The notes under the pieces were generated by a model that made no database searches, was not told the DNA's origin, and saw only the letters and a program-made list of their open reading frames with translations. Shown in pieces: positions 18,145-27,638 of a stretch of 64,000 bases of DNA; the first letter of the stretch is position 1, and every line of letters begins with the position of its first letter. This DNA is from Opitutus sp. ER46 (GTDB taxonomy: Bacteria; Verrucomicrobiota; Verrucomicrobiia; Opitutales; Opitutaceae), in NCBI RefSeq assembly GCF_003054705.1, contig NZ_QAYX01000021.1, forward strand, positions 434,001-498,000. Reading direction: 5' to 3'. The translations under genes and the position numbers were made by a program.

Positions 18145-20031
18145 ATGACGCACACGACCGTCATTCCCATGCTGCTGCTGGTCCCGCTGCTCTCGGCGGC
18201 GGTGATCGCGCTGTTCCTGCGCCGGGCGGGCGGCGTCGCTGCCATCGTTTCCGTGATGGCCGCGGTCTTCATCTGCGTGTTCGGCCTCCGACTCGCGCTT
18301 TCGGGCGGTCGCCATGAGTCCGCGACGGAGTGGCTGCAGCTCGGCGGCTTCACGCTCTCGATCGGCTACAAGTTCGACGACCTCGCCGCGCTGATGCTGA
18401 CGATCGTCGGGATCGTCGGCCTGTGCGTGCACGTGTTCTCGCTGGGCTACATGGCCGAGGACGGCGCCAAGGCGCGGTACTTCGGCGGGCTCTCGATCTT
18501 CATGTTCTCGATGCTCGGCATCGTCTTTGCCGACAACCTTTTCATGATGTTTATCTTCTGGGAGCTGGTCGGTTTCAGCTCCTGGCTGCTGATCGCGCAC
18601 TACGTGACGCGCCCCGCCGCCGCCGAGGCGTCGAAGAAGGCCTTCATCGTGAACCGCGTGGGCGACTTCGGTTTCCTGCTCGGCATCGTCTGGTGCTACC
18701 ACGCCAACGGCACCGTGAACCTTTCGGAGCTCGGCCACCATCACGTTGCCAGCGCCGCCATCCCGCTGCTGCTCTTCTGCGGCGCGATCGGCAAGTCGGC
18801 CCAGATGCCGCTGCACGTCTGGCTGCCCGACGCGATGGAGGGCCCGACGCCCGTGTCCGCACTGATCCACGCGGCGACGATGGTTGCCGCCGGCATCTAC
18901 ATGCTGTGCCGGATCAACGTGCTCATGGTGCCGGAGGCGCTGCACGTGATCATGTGGGTCGGCACCGCGACCGCGCTGTACGCCGCCCTTTGCGCGGTCG
19001 TGCAGAGCGACATCAAGAAGGTGCTGGCTTACTCCACGCTCTCGCAGCTCGGCTACATGGTCGCCGCGTTCGGCCTGGGCTCGCTCTCCGTCACCCACGA
19101 GATGGGCGGGATGTCGCACCAGATCGTCATCGCCGCCGGCCTGGGCGCCGCAATGTTCCACCTGGCCACGCACGCCTTCTTCAAGGCGCTCCTCTTCCTC
19201 GGCTCCGGCTCGGTCATCCATGCCTGCCATCACGAGCAGGACATCTTCCAGATGGGCGGGCTGAAGGCGAAGCTGCCGGTCACGTTCGCCACCTTCACGA
19301 TCGGCGTCCTGGCCATCAGCGGCATGCCGCTGTTCGCGGGTTTCTTCTCGAAGGACGCGATCCTCTATCTCGCGTACGCCAATAACCCCGCGGTCTTCGC
19401 GGTCCTGGCGTTCACCGCCGCGCTCACGGCCTTCTACATGTTCCGCCTGCTGAAGATCGTGTTCTTCGGCGAACCGCGCAGCCACGCGGCCGAGCACGCG
19501 CATGAAAACAGCTGGGAGATCACCTTGCCGCTGGTCGCGCTCGCGGTGCTGTCGATCGTCGGCGGCCACGGCTGGTTCTATCAGACGGTGTTCCGCAACG
19601 CCTTTGCCGGCGTGCTCAGCCAGGTGCCTGAGGCCCACGGCGGCGCGTACACCGTCGTCATCCTGACGAGCGTCGCGGTCATGTCAGTCGGCGCGATGGG
19701 CGCATGGGCGTTCTACTCCGGCGGCGCGAAGGACGCGCTCGCCGAGCGTTCGCCCGGGCTCTTCGGTGGGCTCGTACGGCTGAAGGAGTGGTTCGACCGC
19801 GTGTACGGCTACTACGTCGCCAAGGTCCAGCAGCGGTTCGCGCTCTTCCTCAATTTCCTCGAACAGATCTTCCTGGCCGGCCTGATCGTCCGCGGCCTCG
19901 CGGGCGTCGTCGGGCTGTTTGGCCTCGGCGCGCGTGCCGCGCATGTCGGCAACGTGAACGCCTACGTGTACTGGTTCCTGCTCGGGCTCGTCGGCCTCTG
20001 GGCCGCCGCCGCGGGCCTGATGTGTTTCTGA
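18145..20031 (+). CDS. nuoL: NADH-quinone oxidoreductase subunit L
   Basis: A 628-residue antiporter-like subunit at the tip of the membrane arm. Conserved proton-path residues are visible: Glu in FIFWELVGFSSWLLI, Lys in GAIGKSAQMPLHVW, the GPTPVSALIHAATMVAAG block, and Lys in SDIKKVLAYSTLSQLG. The C-terminal quarter contains the long lateral amphipathic helix region typical of NuoL and ends in membrane helices. Seven bases separate it from nuoM. Confidence 0.96.
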   Translation: MTHTTVIPMLLLVPLLSAAVIALFLRRAGGVAAIVSVMAAVFICVFGLRLALSGGRHESATEWLQLGGFTLSIGYKFDDLAALMLTIVGIVGLCVHVFSLGYMAEDGAKARYFGGLSIFMFSMLGIVFADNLFMMFIFWELVGFSSWLLIAHYVTRPAAAEASKKAFIVNRVGDFGFLLGIVWCYHANGTVNLSELGHHHVASAAIPLLLFCGAIGKSAQMPLHVWLPDAMEGPTPVSALIHAATMVAAGIYMLCRINVLMVPEALHVIMWVGTATALYAALCAVVQSDIKKVLAYSTLSQLGYMVAAFGLGSLSVTHEMGGMSHQIVIAAGLGAAMFHLATHAFFKALLFLGSGSVIHACHHEQDIFQMGGLKAKLPVTFATFTIGVLAISGMPLFAGFFSKDAILYLAYANNPAVFAVLAFTAALTAFYMFRLLKIVFFGEPRSHAAEHAHENSWEITLPLVALAVLSIVGGHGWFYQTVFRNAFAGVLSQVPEAHGGAYTVVILTSVAVMSVGAMGAWAFYSGGAKDALAERSPGLFGGLVRLKEWFDRVYGYYVAKVQQRFALFLNFLEQIFLAGLIVRGLAGVVGLFGLGARAAHVGNVNAYVYWFLLGLVGLWAAAAGLMCF

Positions 20032-20038
20032 TCCAGCG

Positions 20039-21580
20039 ATGAGCGACTTGCCCTTCGATCCCCTCCTCCTGTCCATCGCGGCGCCGCTCGCGGTGGCCCT
20101 GCTCATTGCGCTCGGGCTGCCCAAGCGCTGGTCGGTGTGGCTGGCCGGTTTCGGCTTCGCCGTGCCGCTGCTGATGAGCCTGCACACGTGGTGGCACTTC
20201 GACGGCGTGGCGCACCGGGACGGCTATGCCTTCCTCACGCAGTACGCCACCGGGCTCGGCGGGCTGGGCATCAGCCTGAAGCTGGGCCTGAACGGCATCT
20301 CGATGCCGCTGTTCGCGATGGCGGGCATCGTCGGTTTCGCGGCCGGACTCTACGCGCTGCAGTCCGAGGCGGAGCGGCTCAAGATGTACCTGATGCTGCT
20401 GCTGGTCATGCTCGGCGGCCTGATGGGCGTCTTCGCGAGCGTCGACGTCTTCTTCCTCTACTTCTTCCACGAACTGGCCCTCATCCCGACCTTCATCATG
20501 GTGGGCGTCTGGGGCGGCCGTGATCGCAGCTACGCGGCGATGACGATGACGATCTACCTGACGGTGGGCGCGATGATTTCGCTGCTCGGGTTGATCATCC
20601 TCTACGTGAAGAGCGGGGCGCACACGTTCGACCTGATTGCCCTCCGCGCGCACCTCGCGGCGCATCCGCTGGGCGAAACGCTGCAGCAGAATATCTTTGG
20701 CCTGCTGATGTTCGGCCTCGGCATCCTGGTTTCGCTCTGGCCGTTGCACACCTGGGCTCCCCTCGGGTATGGCGCCGCACCGAGCTCCAACGCGATGCTT
20801 CACGCCGGTGTCCTGAAAAAGTTCGGCCTCTACGGGCTCATCCAGGTGGCGCTGCCGCTCGTGCCGGCTGGCCTCGGCCATTGGGCGGTGACGCTCGGCT
20901 GGCTCGCCGCGATCGGCAACGTGCTCGTCGTCGGCTTCATCACCATCGCCCAGCGCGATCTCAAGCAGATGATCGGTTACAGCTCGGTCATGCACATGGG
21001 CTATGCCTTCCTCGGCATTGCCGCCGGTTCGACGCTCGGCGTGGGCGGCGTGGTCATGATGATGGTGGCCCACGGCCTGTCGGTCGCGCTCCTGTTCCTG
21101 CTCGCCACCAGCATCCACCACCGCACGCAGACCTTCGCGATGGACGAGATGGGCGGTCTCGTGACGCAGGCGCCGGTGCTCGCCGCGTTCTTCGCGGCCG
21201 CGAGCTTTGCCAGCATCGGCCTCCCGGGCTTTGCCAACTTCTGGGGTGAGCTCGCGATCTTCGTCGCGCTCTGGGCCTTCTCGCCGACCCTCACCGTCAT
21301 CGCCGTCGCCGGCGTGATCATCTCCGCGATCTACGGGCTCCGCGCCGTGGCGCGCGTGTTCTTCGGCGAGGCGACGGACAAGATGAAGGAAGTCGCGGCC
21401 AAGACACCGCCGACCGACCTGCGCTGGGCGGAGAAGATTCCGGCGCTCGTCCTCCTGGCCTTCCTGTTCCTGATCGGCTTCTGGCCGCGCTCGATCTCCG
21501 ACCCGATCCATGCCGCGGTGACGCCGGCGGCGAACGCCCCGGTCGCGGCCGTGGCCACTCATCCCGTTCTCCCTCGATGA
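20039..21580 (+). CDS. nuoM: NADH-quinone oxidoreductase subunit M
   Basis: A 513-residue antiporter-like pump subunit. The conserved Glu is in YFFHELALIPTFIMVG. SLWPLHTWAPLGYGAAPS and HAGVLKKFGLYGL (with the central Lys) and RDLKQMIGYSSVMHMG are typical NuoM blocks. About fourteen hydrophobic segments are present. Its stop overlaps the nuoN start (ATGA at 21577-21580), so the two pump subunits are translationally coupled. Confidence 0.96.
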   Translation: MSDLPFDPLLLSIAAPLAVALLIALGLPKRWSVWLAGFGFAVPLLMSLHTWWHFDGVAHRDGYAFLTQYATGLGGLGISLKLGLNGISMPLFAMAGIVGFAAGLYALQSEAERLKMYLMLLLVMLGGLMGVFASVDVFFLYFFHELALIPTFIMVGVWGGRDRSYAAMTMTIYLTVGAMISLLGLIILYVKSGAHTFDLIALRAHLAAHPLGETLQQNIFGLLMFGLGILVSLWPLHTWAPLGYGAAPSSNAMLHAGVLKKFGLYGLIQVALPLVPAGLGHWAVTLGWLAAIGNVLVVGFITIAQRDLKQMIGYSSVMHMGYAFLGIAAGSTLGVGGVVMMMVAHGLSVALLFLLATSIHHRTQTFAMDEMGGLVTQAPVLAAFFAAASFASIGLPGFANFWGELAIFVALWAFSPTLTVIAVAGVIISAIYGLRAVARVFFGEATDKMKEVAAKTPPTDLRWAEKIPALVLLAFLFLIGFWPRSISDPIHAAVTPAANAPVAAVATHPVLPR

Positions 21581-23109
21581 ATCTCGAAGCTGTCAAACTC
21601 GCCGCGGCGGACAACGCGTGGTGCGCGATCTGGCCCGAGCTCACGCTGGGCTGCGTGGCGCTGCTGCTGCTCGTGCTGGAGATCCTGCTGCCGAAGTCGC
21701 AGCACCGCCTGATCCCCGGCGTCGCGGCCGTGGGCCTGCTCGGTACGCTCGTGGCCCTGGCCGTCACCTGGGGCGCGCCGACGCTCGGCACCGAGACCTT
21801 CAACGGACTCCTCCATCACACGACTGGCGGGCAGTTCATGCGGGCGTTCTTCCTGCTCTCCGCGCTGCTCGTGTGCCTGCTCGGCCGCGTGAGTTTCGCC
21901 GGCCAGCGGGTGCCGCGGATCGAGTTCTACCACGTGCTCCTGGTCGTGACCGGCGCGATGATGCTCCTGGCCCAGAGCAGCCACTTCGTGATGCTGTTCG
22001 TGGCGCTCGAGACGCTGACGATCGGCCTCTACATCATGGTCGGCTACTTCCGGAACAGTGCCGCCTCGCTCGAAGCGGGTCTGAAGTACCTGATCATGGG
22101 CGCGCTGAGCTCCGGGTTGCTGCTCTTCGGCATCGTCCTGCTTTACGGTGTGGCCGGAAATCCCGCGCTGCCGGCGCACACGGTGGCGTCGATGCACTAC
22201 GCCGACCTTTCCCGTTTCCTGGCGGCGAACCCCGACCTCTTCCTGGCCAAGCTCGGCATCGTCCTCGTGCTCGCGGGCGTCGCCTTCAAGATCGCGGCCT
22301 TTCCGTTCCAGATCTGGGTGCCTGACGTTTACCAGGGCGCGCCCACGCCCGTGACCGCGTTCCTCGCGGTGGCCTCCAAGGCCGCCGGTTTTGCCGTGCT
22401 CCTGGGCCTTTGCGCGGCCGACGGCGCCTTCGCGCCGTATCGCAACCTGACGCTTCCGATCCTCAGCGCGATGGCAGCGGCCACCATCCTCTTCGGTAAC
22501 ATCGCCGCACTCACGCAGCACAACGTGAAGCGGCTGATCGGCCTCTCCGGCGTCTCGCACGCGGGCTTCCTCCTGCTGGGCGTCGTCGCGGCGGGGACGC
22601 CCGACCTTGCCGGCCTCGCGACGGGTGCGATCTACTTCTACCTCTTCGCGTACCTCATCGCTTCGTTCGCGGTGTTCGGCGTGATGGCGCACATGGCGGG
22701 GGCGAACGACGCCGAGCAGGACGTCGATCACTACCTCGGGCTCGCGAAACAGAATCCCTTCCTCGCCGCGATCCTCGCGGTTGGCCTCGGTTCGCTGGCC
22801 GGCATCCCGCCGCTCGCCGGGTTCATGGGCAAGCTGCTCGTCTTCATCGCGGCTTACGAAGCGGGCGCGCGCTGGCTGCTGCTGATCGCGATCACCGGCG
22901 TCGTCATTTCGATCTATTACTACTTCGGCTGGATTCGCGCTGCGTTCTTCGAGACGTGGGTGCCGCCCACCGACGCCAGCACGCCCGCGCGCCCGGCCCC
23001 GGCGCGCGTGACCCTGCCCGTGAAGTTCGCCCTCGGGGCCCTCGCGCTCGCCTCGATCGTTCTCGGCTTCTACCAAGGGCCCCTCGGCGAGTGGATCACG
23101 TCCCGCTGA
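21577..23109 (+). CDS. nuoN: NADH-quinone oxidoreductase subunit N
   Basis: A 510-residue antiporter-like subunit, last gene of the operon. FVALETLTIGLYIMVGYF carries the conserved Glu, GVAFKIAAFPFQIWVPDV the central Lys, and HNVKRLIGLSGVSHAG the later Lys region. Length and topology are standard. After the stop, 54 bases without an evident terminator lead to the next plus-strand gene, so read-through into 23164 is possible. Confidence 0.95.
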   Translation: MNLEAVKLAAADNAWCAIWPELTLGCVALLLLVLEILLPKSQHRLIPGVAAVGLLGTLVALAVTWGAPTLGTETFNGLLHHTTGGQFMRAFFLLSALLVCLLGRVSFAGQRVPRIEFYHVLLVVTGAMMLLAQSSHFVMLFVALETLTIGLYIMVGYFRNSAASLEAGLKYLIMGALSSGLLLFGIVLLYGVAGNPALPAHTVASMHYADLSRFLAANPDLFLAKLGIVLVLAGVAFKIAAFPFQIWVPDVYQGAPTPVTAFLAVASKAAGFAVLLGLCAADGAFAPYRNLTLPILSAMAAATILFGNIAALTQHNVKRLIGLSGVSHAGFLLLGVVAAGTPDLAGLATGAIYFYLFAYLIASFAVFGVMAHMAGANDAEQDVDHYLGLAKQNPFLAAILAVGLGSLAGIPPLAGFMGKLLVFIAAYEAGARWLLLIAITGVVISIYYYFGWIRAAFFETWVPPTDASTPARPAPARVTLPVKFALGALALASIVLGFYQGPLGEWITSR

Positions 23110-23163
23110 GCGCCGTGTTCGCGGGGTGACGTTGCCACGTCCCCGGCCCGGTGTGACCCCACC

Positions 23164-24135
23164 ATGAACGCCTTCCTCCGCCTCGTCCTTGCCCTGGGTC
23201 TGCTGACCGTCGCGGCGCGTGGCACGGAGCGGCGCATCGAGCGCACGTTCCCGGCCGCGGTCGGTGGCACGCTGACGATCGATACCTACCGGGGCGCGAT
23301 CACGGTGACCGAGGCGGACACGAAGGAGGTGCAGATTGCCGTTACGTTGAATGTCGCGCCCGAGTCGGCGGTCGACGTGGAACGGATTCTGAGCCGGCTG
23401 AAGCTGGATATCTCGGACGAGGCCGGGCACGTCCGCGTGGTGGCGCGCCACCCGCACGAGACCAAGGCGCGGTTTGTCTGGAATGACGATGATCAGATTG
23501 AGCCCGCGTTTCAGGTGACCGTGCCGGCCGCGTTCAACCTGGACCTCAAGACGATCAATGGCTCGGTGATCGTGGGCAATGTCACCGGGCGGCTGCGCGT
23601 CGCCCTGGAGACTGGCAACATCTTCGTGCGGCGGGTGGGGGGCGACGTGGACCTCGCGACGCAGTTCGGTGACGTCATCGTCTCGCGTTGCACCGGACCG
23701 CTCAAGGCGCGCGTCCTCCGCGGGCTGATCCGCGTGGGCACGGTGACCGGCGCCACAGACCTCAGGAACACGAGTGGTGACGTGGAGGTGATGGCGGCCA
23801 AGGCCGACCTGCAGGTGTACGCCGAGGCGGGCAATGCGATCGTCGGTTTCCCGCGCGACTTCCAGGGGCGGGCGGAGGTGAGATCGTCCGGCGGCAGCAT
23901 CGGCGCGAAGATCGATCCAGCCGCGAACTGCGACCTGGAGGCCAAGGCGGCGTGGCTCGGGAAAGTGAAGACGAAGGTGGCCTTCAAGACGGCGCCGGGC
24001 GGCGTGGGCGAGCGGAAGCTCGCCGGCCGGCTCAACGCCGGTGGGCCGCGCATCGTTCTGCGCGCGAGCGGCGGCAGCGTTCTGATCGAGCCCGGCGAGT
24101 CCCCCTTTGAGGACGACGTGACGGTTGGGCGCTGA
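23164..24135 (+). CDS. Exported DUF4097-like beta-repeat protein
   Basis: A 323-residue protein with an N-terminal signal peptide (MNAFLRLVLALGLLTVAARG). The remainder is made of short beta strands with recurring 'G.i.v....G.v.v' steps such as KTINGSVIVGNVTGRL and DLRNTSGDVEVMAAKADL, the pattern of the DUF4097 family of putative adhesin or stress-associated beta-helix proteins. No catalytic motif is seen. Function in the family is poorly known; members often sit near envelope-stress genes. It follows nuoN closely but is probably unrelated to complex I. Confidence 0.7.
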   Translation: MNAFLRLVLALGLLTVAARGTERRIERTFPAAVGGTLTIDTYRGAITVTEADTKEVQIAVTLNVAPESAVDVERILSRLKLDISDEAGHVRVVARHPHETKARFVWNDDDQIEPAFQVTVPAAFNLDLKTINGSVIVGNVTGRLRVALETGNIFVRRVGGDVDLATQFGDVIVSRCTGPLKARVLRGLIRVGTVTGATDLRNTSGDVEVMAAKADLQVYAEAGNAIVGFPRDFQGRAEVRSSGGSIGAKIDPAANCDLEAKAAWLGKVKTKVAFKTAPGGVGERKLAGRLNAGGPRIVLRASGGSVLIEPGESPFEDDVTVGR

Positions 24136-24277
24136 GTTGGCGCCGAGGGCGCGACGTTTGCGTCGGGTAAAATGCCGCGGGTGGCCGGCAGGGCCAGCGG
24201 GTGCGCAATGCGCAATGTCGCGGTGACGCACGCACGCGCGTCTTGAGCCTTCCCGGCTCCTCGCTTGAGTGGGGCGC

Positions 24278-25087
24278 ATGGCTCTCATCGACACGCACAC
24301 CCACCTCGAGTCCTTTGCTCGCGCCGGCACGATGCCGGGAGCGCTCCAGCGCGCGCGCGAGGCGGGGGTCGATCAGCTGATCACGATCGGCACGGGGCCG
24401 GACGATTGGACGATGTATCGCGAGATCGCGGGCCAGCAGCCGGAATTCGTGCGGTACACGGTTGGGCTGCATCCTTGTTCGGTGCAGGCGGACTGGGCGG
24501 CGGCCGTGGCGCAGATCGAGGCGTACTGGAGCGAAGCTTCCCAACCGAAGCCGGTTGCGCTGGGCGAATGCGGGCTCGATCGCTTTCACCTGCCGAAGAA
24601 CGATCCGGCGAAGGCGGAGGAGATCTTCGGCTGGCAGCAACTCGCGTTTGCGGCCCAGCTCGAGATCGCGAAGCGGCTGGGCTGCGTGGTCGTCGTGCAC
24701 TCCCGCGACGCCTTCCGGTCGAGCGTGGAGATGATTGATGCGAGCGGGGTGGATTGGCGGCGCGTGGTGTTCCACTGCTTCACCGAAGGCGAGGCCGAGA
24801 TTGCGGAGCTGAACCGCCGCGGCGCGGTGGGCTCGTTTACCGGGGTGCTGACCTACAAGTCGGCTGAGAATGTGCGCCGGGCGGCCAAGGCCCAGGGCCT
24901 GGAGCGCTTCATGATCGAAACCGATGCGCCGTACCTCACGCCGATGCCGCATCGCGGGAAGCCCAATGAAGTGGCGTATGTCCGACACACCGCGGAATAC
25001 GCCGCCCAGCACGTTTTCGGCATCCCGTTCGACGAACTGGCCCGAATCTCCTCCGCCAACGCCCGCCGCTTCTTCATGCTTCCCTGA
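24278..25087 (+). CDS. TatD-family metal-dependent hydrolase
   Basis: A 269-residue TIM-barrel phosphodiesterase/DNase-type enzyme. The metal-binding N-terminus IDTHTHLESF gives the HxH pair, and GECGLDRFH, VVHSRDAFRS, VFHCFTEGEAEIAE and MIETDAPYLTP follow in the family order with Glu, His, His and Asp ligands. TatD proteins act on DNA 3' ends or D-aminoacyl-tRNA; which applies here cannot be told. The ATG at 24278 is preferred to an in-frame GTG nine bases upstream. It is transcribed toward, and convergent with, the HPr gene. Confidence 0.9.
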   Translation: MALIDTHTHLESFARAGTMPGALQRAREAGVDQLITIGTGPDDWTMYREIAGQQPEFVRYTVGLHPCSVQADWAAAVAQIEAYWSEASQPKPVALGECGLDRFHLPKNDPAKAEEIFGWQQLAFAAQLEIAKRLGCVVVVHSRDAFRSSVEMIDASGVDWRRVVFHCFTEGEAEIAELNRRGAVGSFTGVLTYKSAENVRRAAKAQGLERFMIETDAPYLTPMPHRGKPNEVAYVRHTAEYAAQHVFGIPFDELARISSANARRFFMLP

Positions 25088-25235
25088 CGCGAATCATGTC
25101 GGTCGCTGCAGCGCCCCGATCGGTGGCAGACGATCCGTCGAGAATGCCCCGAATCTCCCGGTCGCTCACCTCAACTGCGCCGTGGCGGGCGAAACTCACG
25201 CGTCGTGATGAAACATCCCGCAGCGTGCCCCCAAT

Positions 25236-25254
25236 CGCGCCCGCCCCGGGCGCG
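25236..25254. terminator. GC hairpin between convergent tatD-like and HPr genes
   Basis: CGCGCCCG-CCC-CGGGCGCG forms a perfect 8-bp stem with a 3-base loop, 20 bases from the HPr stop and about 150 from the TatD stop. No T-run follows on either strand, so it may be a weak bidirectional terminator. Confidence 0.4.
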
Positions 25255-25274
25255 TCATGACTCGCGTTAGCGAA

Positions 25275-25574
25275 TCATGCTTCGTCGAACTTGCGGGCGA
25301 ACAGCGCCTCGAGTTCGGCGGCCATGGCCGGGGCATCCTCGCCGGTGACGATAAACTTCACCTTCGAGCCCTTGCCGGCCGCGAGCATCATCAGGCCCAT
25401 GATGCTTTTCCCATTCACCTGTTCCTCATCCTTTTCCACGAGGACCTCGGCTTTGAACTTGTTGGTGATCCGTACGATCATGGCAGCGGGGCGGGCGTGA
25501 ATGCCCATCTTGTTCTGCACGACCAGTTCCTTGATGAGAGGTTGGACTGCAGGTGAGGCGTCGCTTTTGTTCAT
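25275..25574 (-). CDS. ptsH: HPr-family phosphocarrier protein
   Basis: A 99-residue protein with the HPr phosphorylation site NKMGIHARPAAMIVR (catalytic His at about residue 26) and the regulatory serine region NGKSIMGLMMLAAGKGS (Ser at about 57), the site used by HPr kinase. It is slightly longer than classic HPr because of a 12-residue polar N-terminus. No EI, EIIA or HPr kinase gene is nearby. In many Verrucomicrobiota HPr works as a regulator and not in sugar transport; that is an inference here. It is divergent from kdsB with a 77-base shared promoter region. The in-frame ATG at 25574 is chosen over an upstream extension that has no HPr homology. Confidence 0.92.
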   Translation of the reverse strand: MNKSDASPAVQPLIKELVVQNKMGIHARPAAMIVRITNKFKAEVLVEKDEEQVNGKSIMGLMMLAAGKGSKVKFIVTGEDAPAMAAELEALFARKFDEA

Positions 25575-25651
25575 GTCGTCGGAAGGCCGGCCAAGTTCCG
25601 GGTGCAGGCGGTGGCTTGCAACTCCAAAACAGGGCGGCAGGCTGCGCGGAA

Positions 25652-26398
25652 ATGGCTCAGACCGCAATCATCGTTCCCTGCCGGTTGGAATCCACCCGCT
25701 TCCCCCGCAAGCTGTTGCACCAGATCAAGGGCAAACCGTTGGTCCGATGGGTTGCAGAAAGAATTAAGACGCAGGCCCCGGAGTTCCCGTTGTGGTTCGC
25801 CGTCGATCATGAACTCCTGCGCGACTGCCTGACGGAAGGTGGGTTTCAGGCGCTGATGACGAGTCCGGCGCACCAGAGCGGCACGGATCGACTGGCGGAG
25901 GCGAACCGGACCGTCGGCGCGAAGTATGTCGTGAACGTGCAGGCAGATGAGCCGCTGGTCACCGGCGCGCAGATTCGCGCCCTGGCCGGCATGCTGGTGG
26001 GTGGGGCGCCGATGGCGACGATGGCCACGCCTTTCCACCGCGCGGAGGATTTCGCGAATCCCAACCAGGTGAAGGTGGTGCTCGCGCCGGCGGCGAAGCG
26101 CGCGCTCTTCTTCTCCCGGGCGCCAATCCCGTTCGCCCGCGATCGCGGCGGCAGGGTCGACGATACCTGGGTGGCCAACCACCCCTGTTTCAAGCACCTG
26201 GGGCTCTACGGCTACCACGCGGAACTCCTCGAGAAGTTCGCCAAGCTGCCGCTGGGTCGCCTCGAGCAGATCGAAAAACTCGAGCAGCTGCGCGTACTGG
26301 AGAACGGCTACGAGATCGCGTGCGACGTCACTGAGGACCAGACGATCGGCGTCGATACGCCGGAGGACGCCGCGAAGTTCGAGCAGTGGCTGCACTAG
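25652..26398 (+). CDS. kdsB: 3-deoxy-manno-octulosonate cytidylyltransferase (CMP-KDO synthetase)
   Basis: A 248-residue cytoplasmic enzyme that activates KDO with CTP for lipid A core assembly. The N-terminal nucleotide loop IIVPCRLESTRFPRKLL is diagnostic. VVNVQADEPLV holds the metal-binding Asp, SRAPIPFARDRGG and KHLGLYGYHAELL are standard, and the C-terminus has IGVDTPEDAAKFEQ. Its presence implies a Gram-negative outer membrane with KDO-type LPS. The ATG at 25652 follows a GGAAATG context. The next gene's possible GTG starts overlap or abut the kdsB end, so the two are probably co-transcribed. Confidence 0.94.
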   Translation: MAQTAIIVPCRLESTRFPRKLLHQIKGKPLVRWVAERIKTQAPEFPLWFAVDHELLRDCLTEGGFQALMTSPAHQSGTDRLAEANRTVGAKYVVNVQADEPLVTGAQIRALAGMLVGGAPMATMATPFHRAEDFANPNQVKVVLAPAAKRALFFSRAPIPFARDRGGRVDDTWVANHPCFKHLGLYGYHAELLEKFAKLPLGRLEQIEKLEQLRVLENGYEIACDVTEDQTIGVDTPEDAAKFEQWLH

Positions 26399-26400
26399 CC

Positions 26401-27531
26401 GTGACGACCGGAGGACGCCGCCGGACCAGGGGATTGCTCCTTGCGGTGGCGTGCTGCGTCGGGGCGGTCTTGGCTCTTTCGGGCTGCGCATCGCAGATGC
26501 TGGCCAAACGCATCGTGCGGGCGCCGAATCACGACGGCCTCCCGCCGATGTTCCGCAACCCGCAGTTTCTGGCAACGGCAGATGCTGGCTACAGCCACCA
26601 GTGGCGCACCCGGGTGGGGCCGCCGGAGGCAGAGCTCAGCGTGGCGGTGTTGCCGGCGGCGCGGTACCGACTCGACTACAACATCAAGGAAACGAAGAGC
26701 CCTGATGGACAGGAGGGGCTCGATTTTTCGATGTCCACCGAGTTCAAGCAGGAGAACGGCCAGCCGTATCCCCGGATCGAACCGGTCAAGGGCACGCTGC
26801 TCCTGCTGCACGGTTTCCTGATGTCGAAGGAGGCGATGGCTGGCTGGGCGTTTTATTTCGCCCGCGAAGGCTATCAGGTGGTGCTCGTCGATCTGCGCGG
26901 GCACGGGCGCTCTACGGGCAAATGGATCGGTTACGGGGCGTGGGAGGCGACTGATCTCGTACGAGTCATCGATGACGTGCAGGCGCGCGGGCTCCTCGTC
27001 GGGCAACTCGGCGTGTTTGGACAATCATATGGCGCCGCGATCGCAATTCGCCTGGCCGCACTGGATCCGCGCGTGGCGACCGTCGTGGCGATGGCGCCGT
27101 TTGACGATGCGCGTTCCGTGGTCCCGGAGTTCGCGCGCGAATTTGATCCGAAGATCGCGGGGCGCCTCAGCGACGCGACGTATCAGGGGGCACTGCAGCG
27201 AGCGGCGAAACTGGCGGGCTTTGACTGGGCGAAACTGGACGTGGTGGATGCGATGCGGCGCGTGCAGGTGCCTGTGCTGCTTTTCCATGGCCAGGCCGAC
27301 ACGTGGGTCAGGCCGGTGCGGAGCGAGCGATTGCTGGCCGCCGCGCCGAAGGGCAGCCGCCGCGAGGTTACGCCCCAGGACAATCACCTCTCGTTGATGG
27401 TGCGGCTGGACCTCGTCGGTCCACCGTCGCTGGCCTGGTTCGACGAAAAGCTGGCGACGAAGCCGAAGGTGCCCGGGAGTGCGCCGACGGCTGCGACGAG
27501 GCCGACTGCCGCAACGAGCGCGGACCATTAA
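26401..27531 (+). CDS. Alpha/beta hydrolase lipoprotein
   Basis: About 376 residues starting at GTG 26401 (GTG 26386 is possible and would overlap kdsB). The N-terminus is a lipoprotein signal: LLLAVACCVGAVLALSGC with lipobox LSGC. The catalytic domain has LLLLHGFLMSKEAMAG (oxyanion), VDLRGHGRSTG, GQSYGAAIAI with the nucleophile Ser, FHGQADTWV with the Asp, and PQDNHLSLM with the His. This is the serine-aminopeptidase/monoacylglycerol-lipase-like subclass. The C-terminal 25 residues are Ala/Thr/Pro-rich and probably disordered. Substrate unknown. Its location behind kdsB suggests an envelope role, but that is only context. Confidence 0.82.
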   Translation: MTTGGRRRTRGLLLAVACCVGAVLALSGCASQMLAKRIVRAPNHDGLPPMFRNPQFLATADAGYSHQWRTRVGPPEAELSVAVLPAARYRLDYNIKETKSPDGQEGLDFSMSTEFKQENGQPYPRIEPVKGTLLLLHGFLMSKEAMAGWAFYFAREGYQVVLVDLRGHGRSTGKWIGYGAWEATDLVRVIDDVQARGLLVGQLGVFGQSYGAAIAIRLAALDPRVATVVAMAPFDDARSVVPEFAREFDPKIAGRLSDATYQGALQRAAKLAGFDWAKLDVVDAMRRVQVPVLLFHGQADTWVRPVRSERLLAAAPKGSRREVTPQDNHLSLMVRLDLVGPPSLAWFDEKLATKPKVPGSAPTAATRPTAATSADH

Positions 27532-27638
27532 TTGCGGTTCCGCGACCTCGGAATGGTTTACGGCACCGCGACAGGCGCTCGGCAGGGAGACGCGGAGAAT
27601 CGCGTGCGGTCAGTCGACTGACGACGAGAGATCGCTGC

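Noticed and set aside
21559-24330. 923-codon minus-strand open frame
   Set aside because: Lies opposite nuoN, the DUF4097-like gene and the intergenic region. Arg/His-rich composition and absence of motifs mark it as a shadow frame in high-GC DNA.
25089-25279. Direct repeat GCGAATCATG at 25089 and 25270
   Set aside because: Ten bases only, one copy overlapping the HPr stop region; probably chance, and no mobile-element features lie between.
27609-27622. GTCAGTCGACTGAC palindrome near the carA 3' end
   Set aside because: Single 14-bp palindrome between convergent genes, with no second copy or relation to the operators found.
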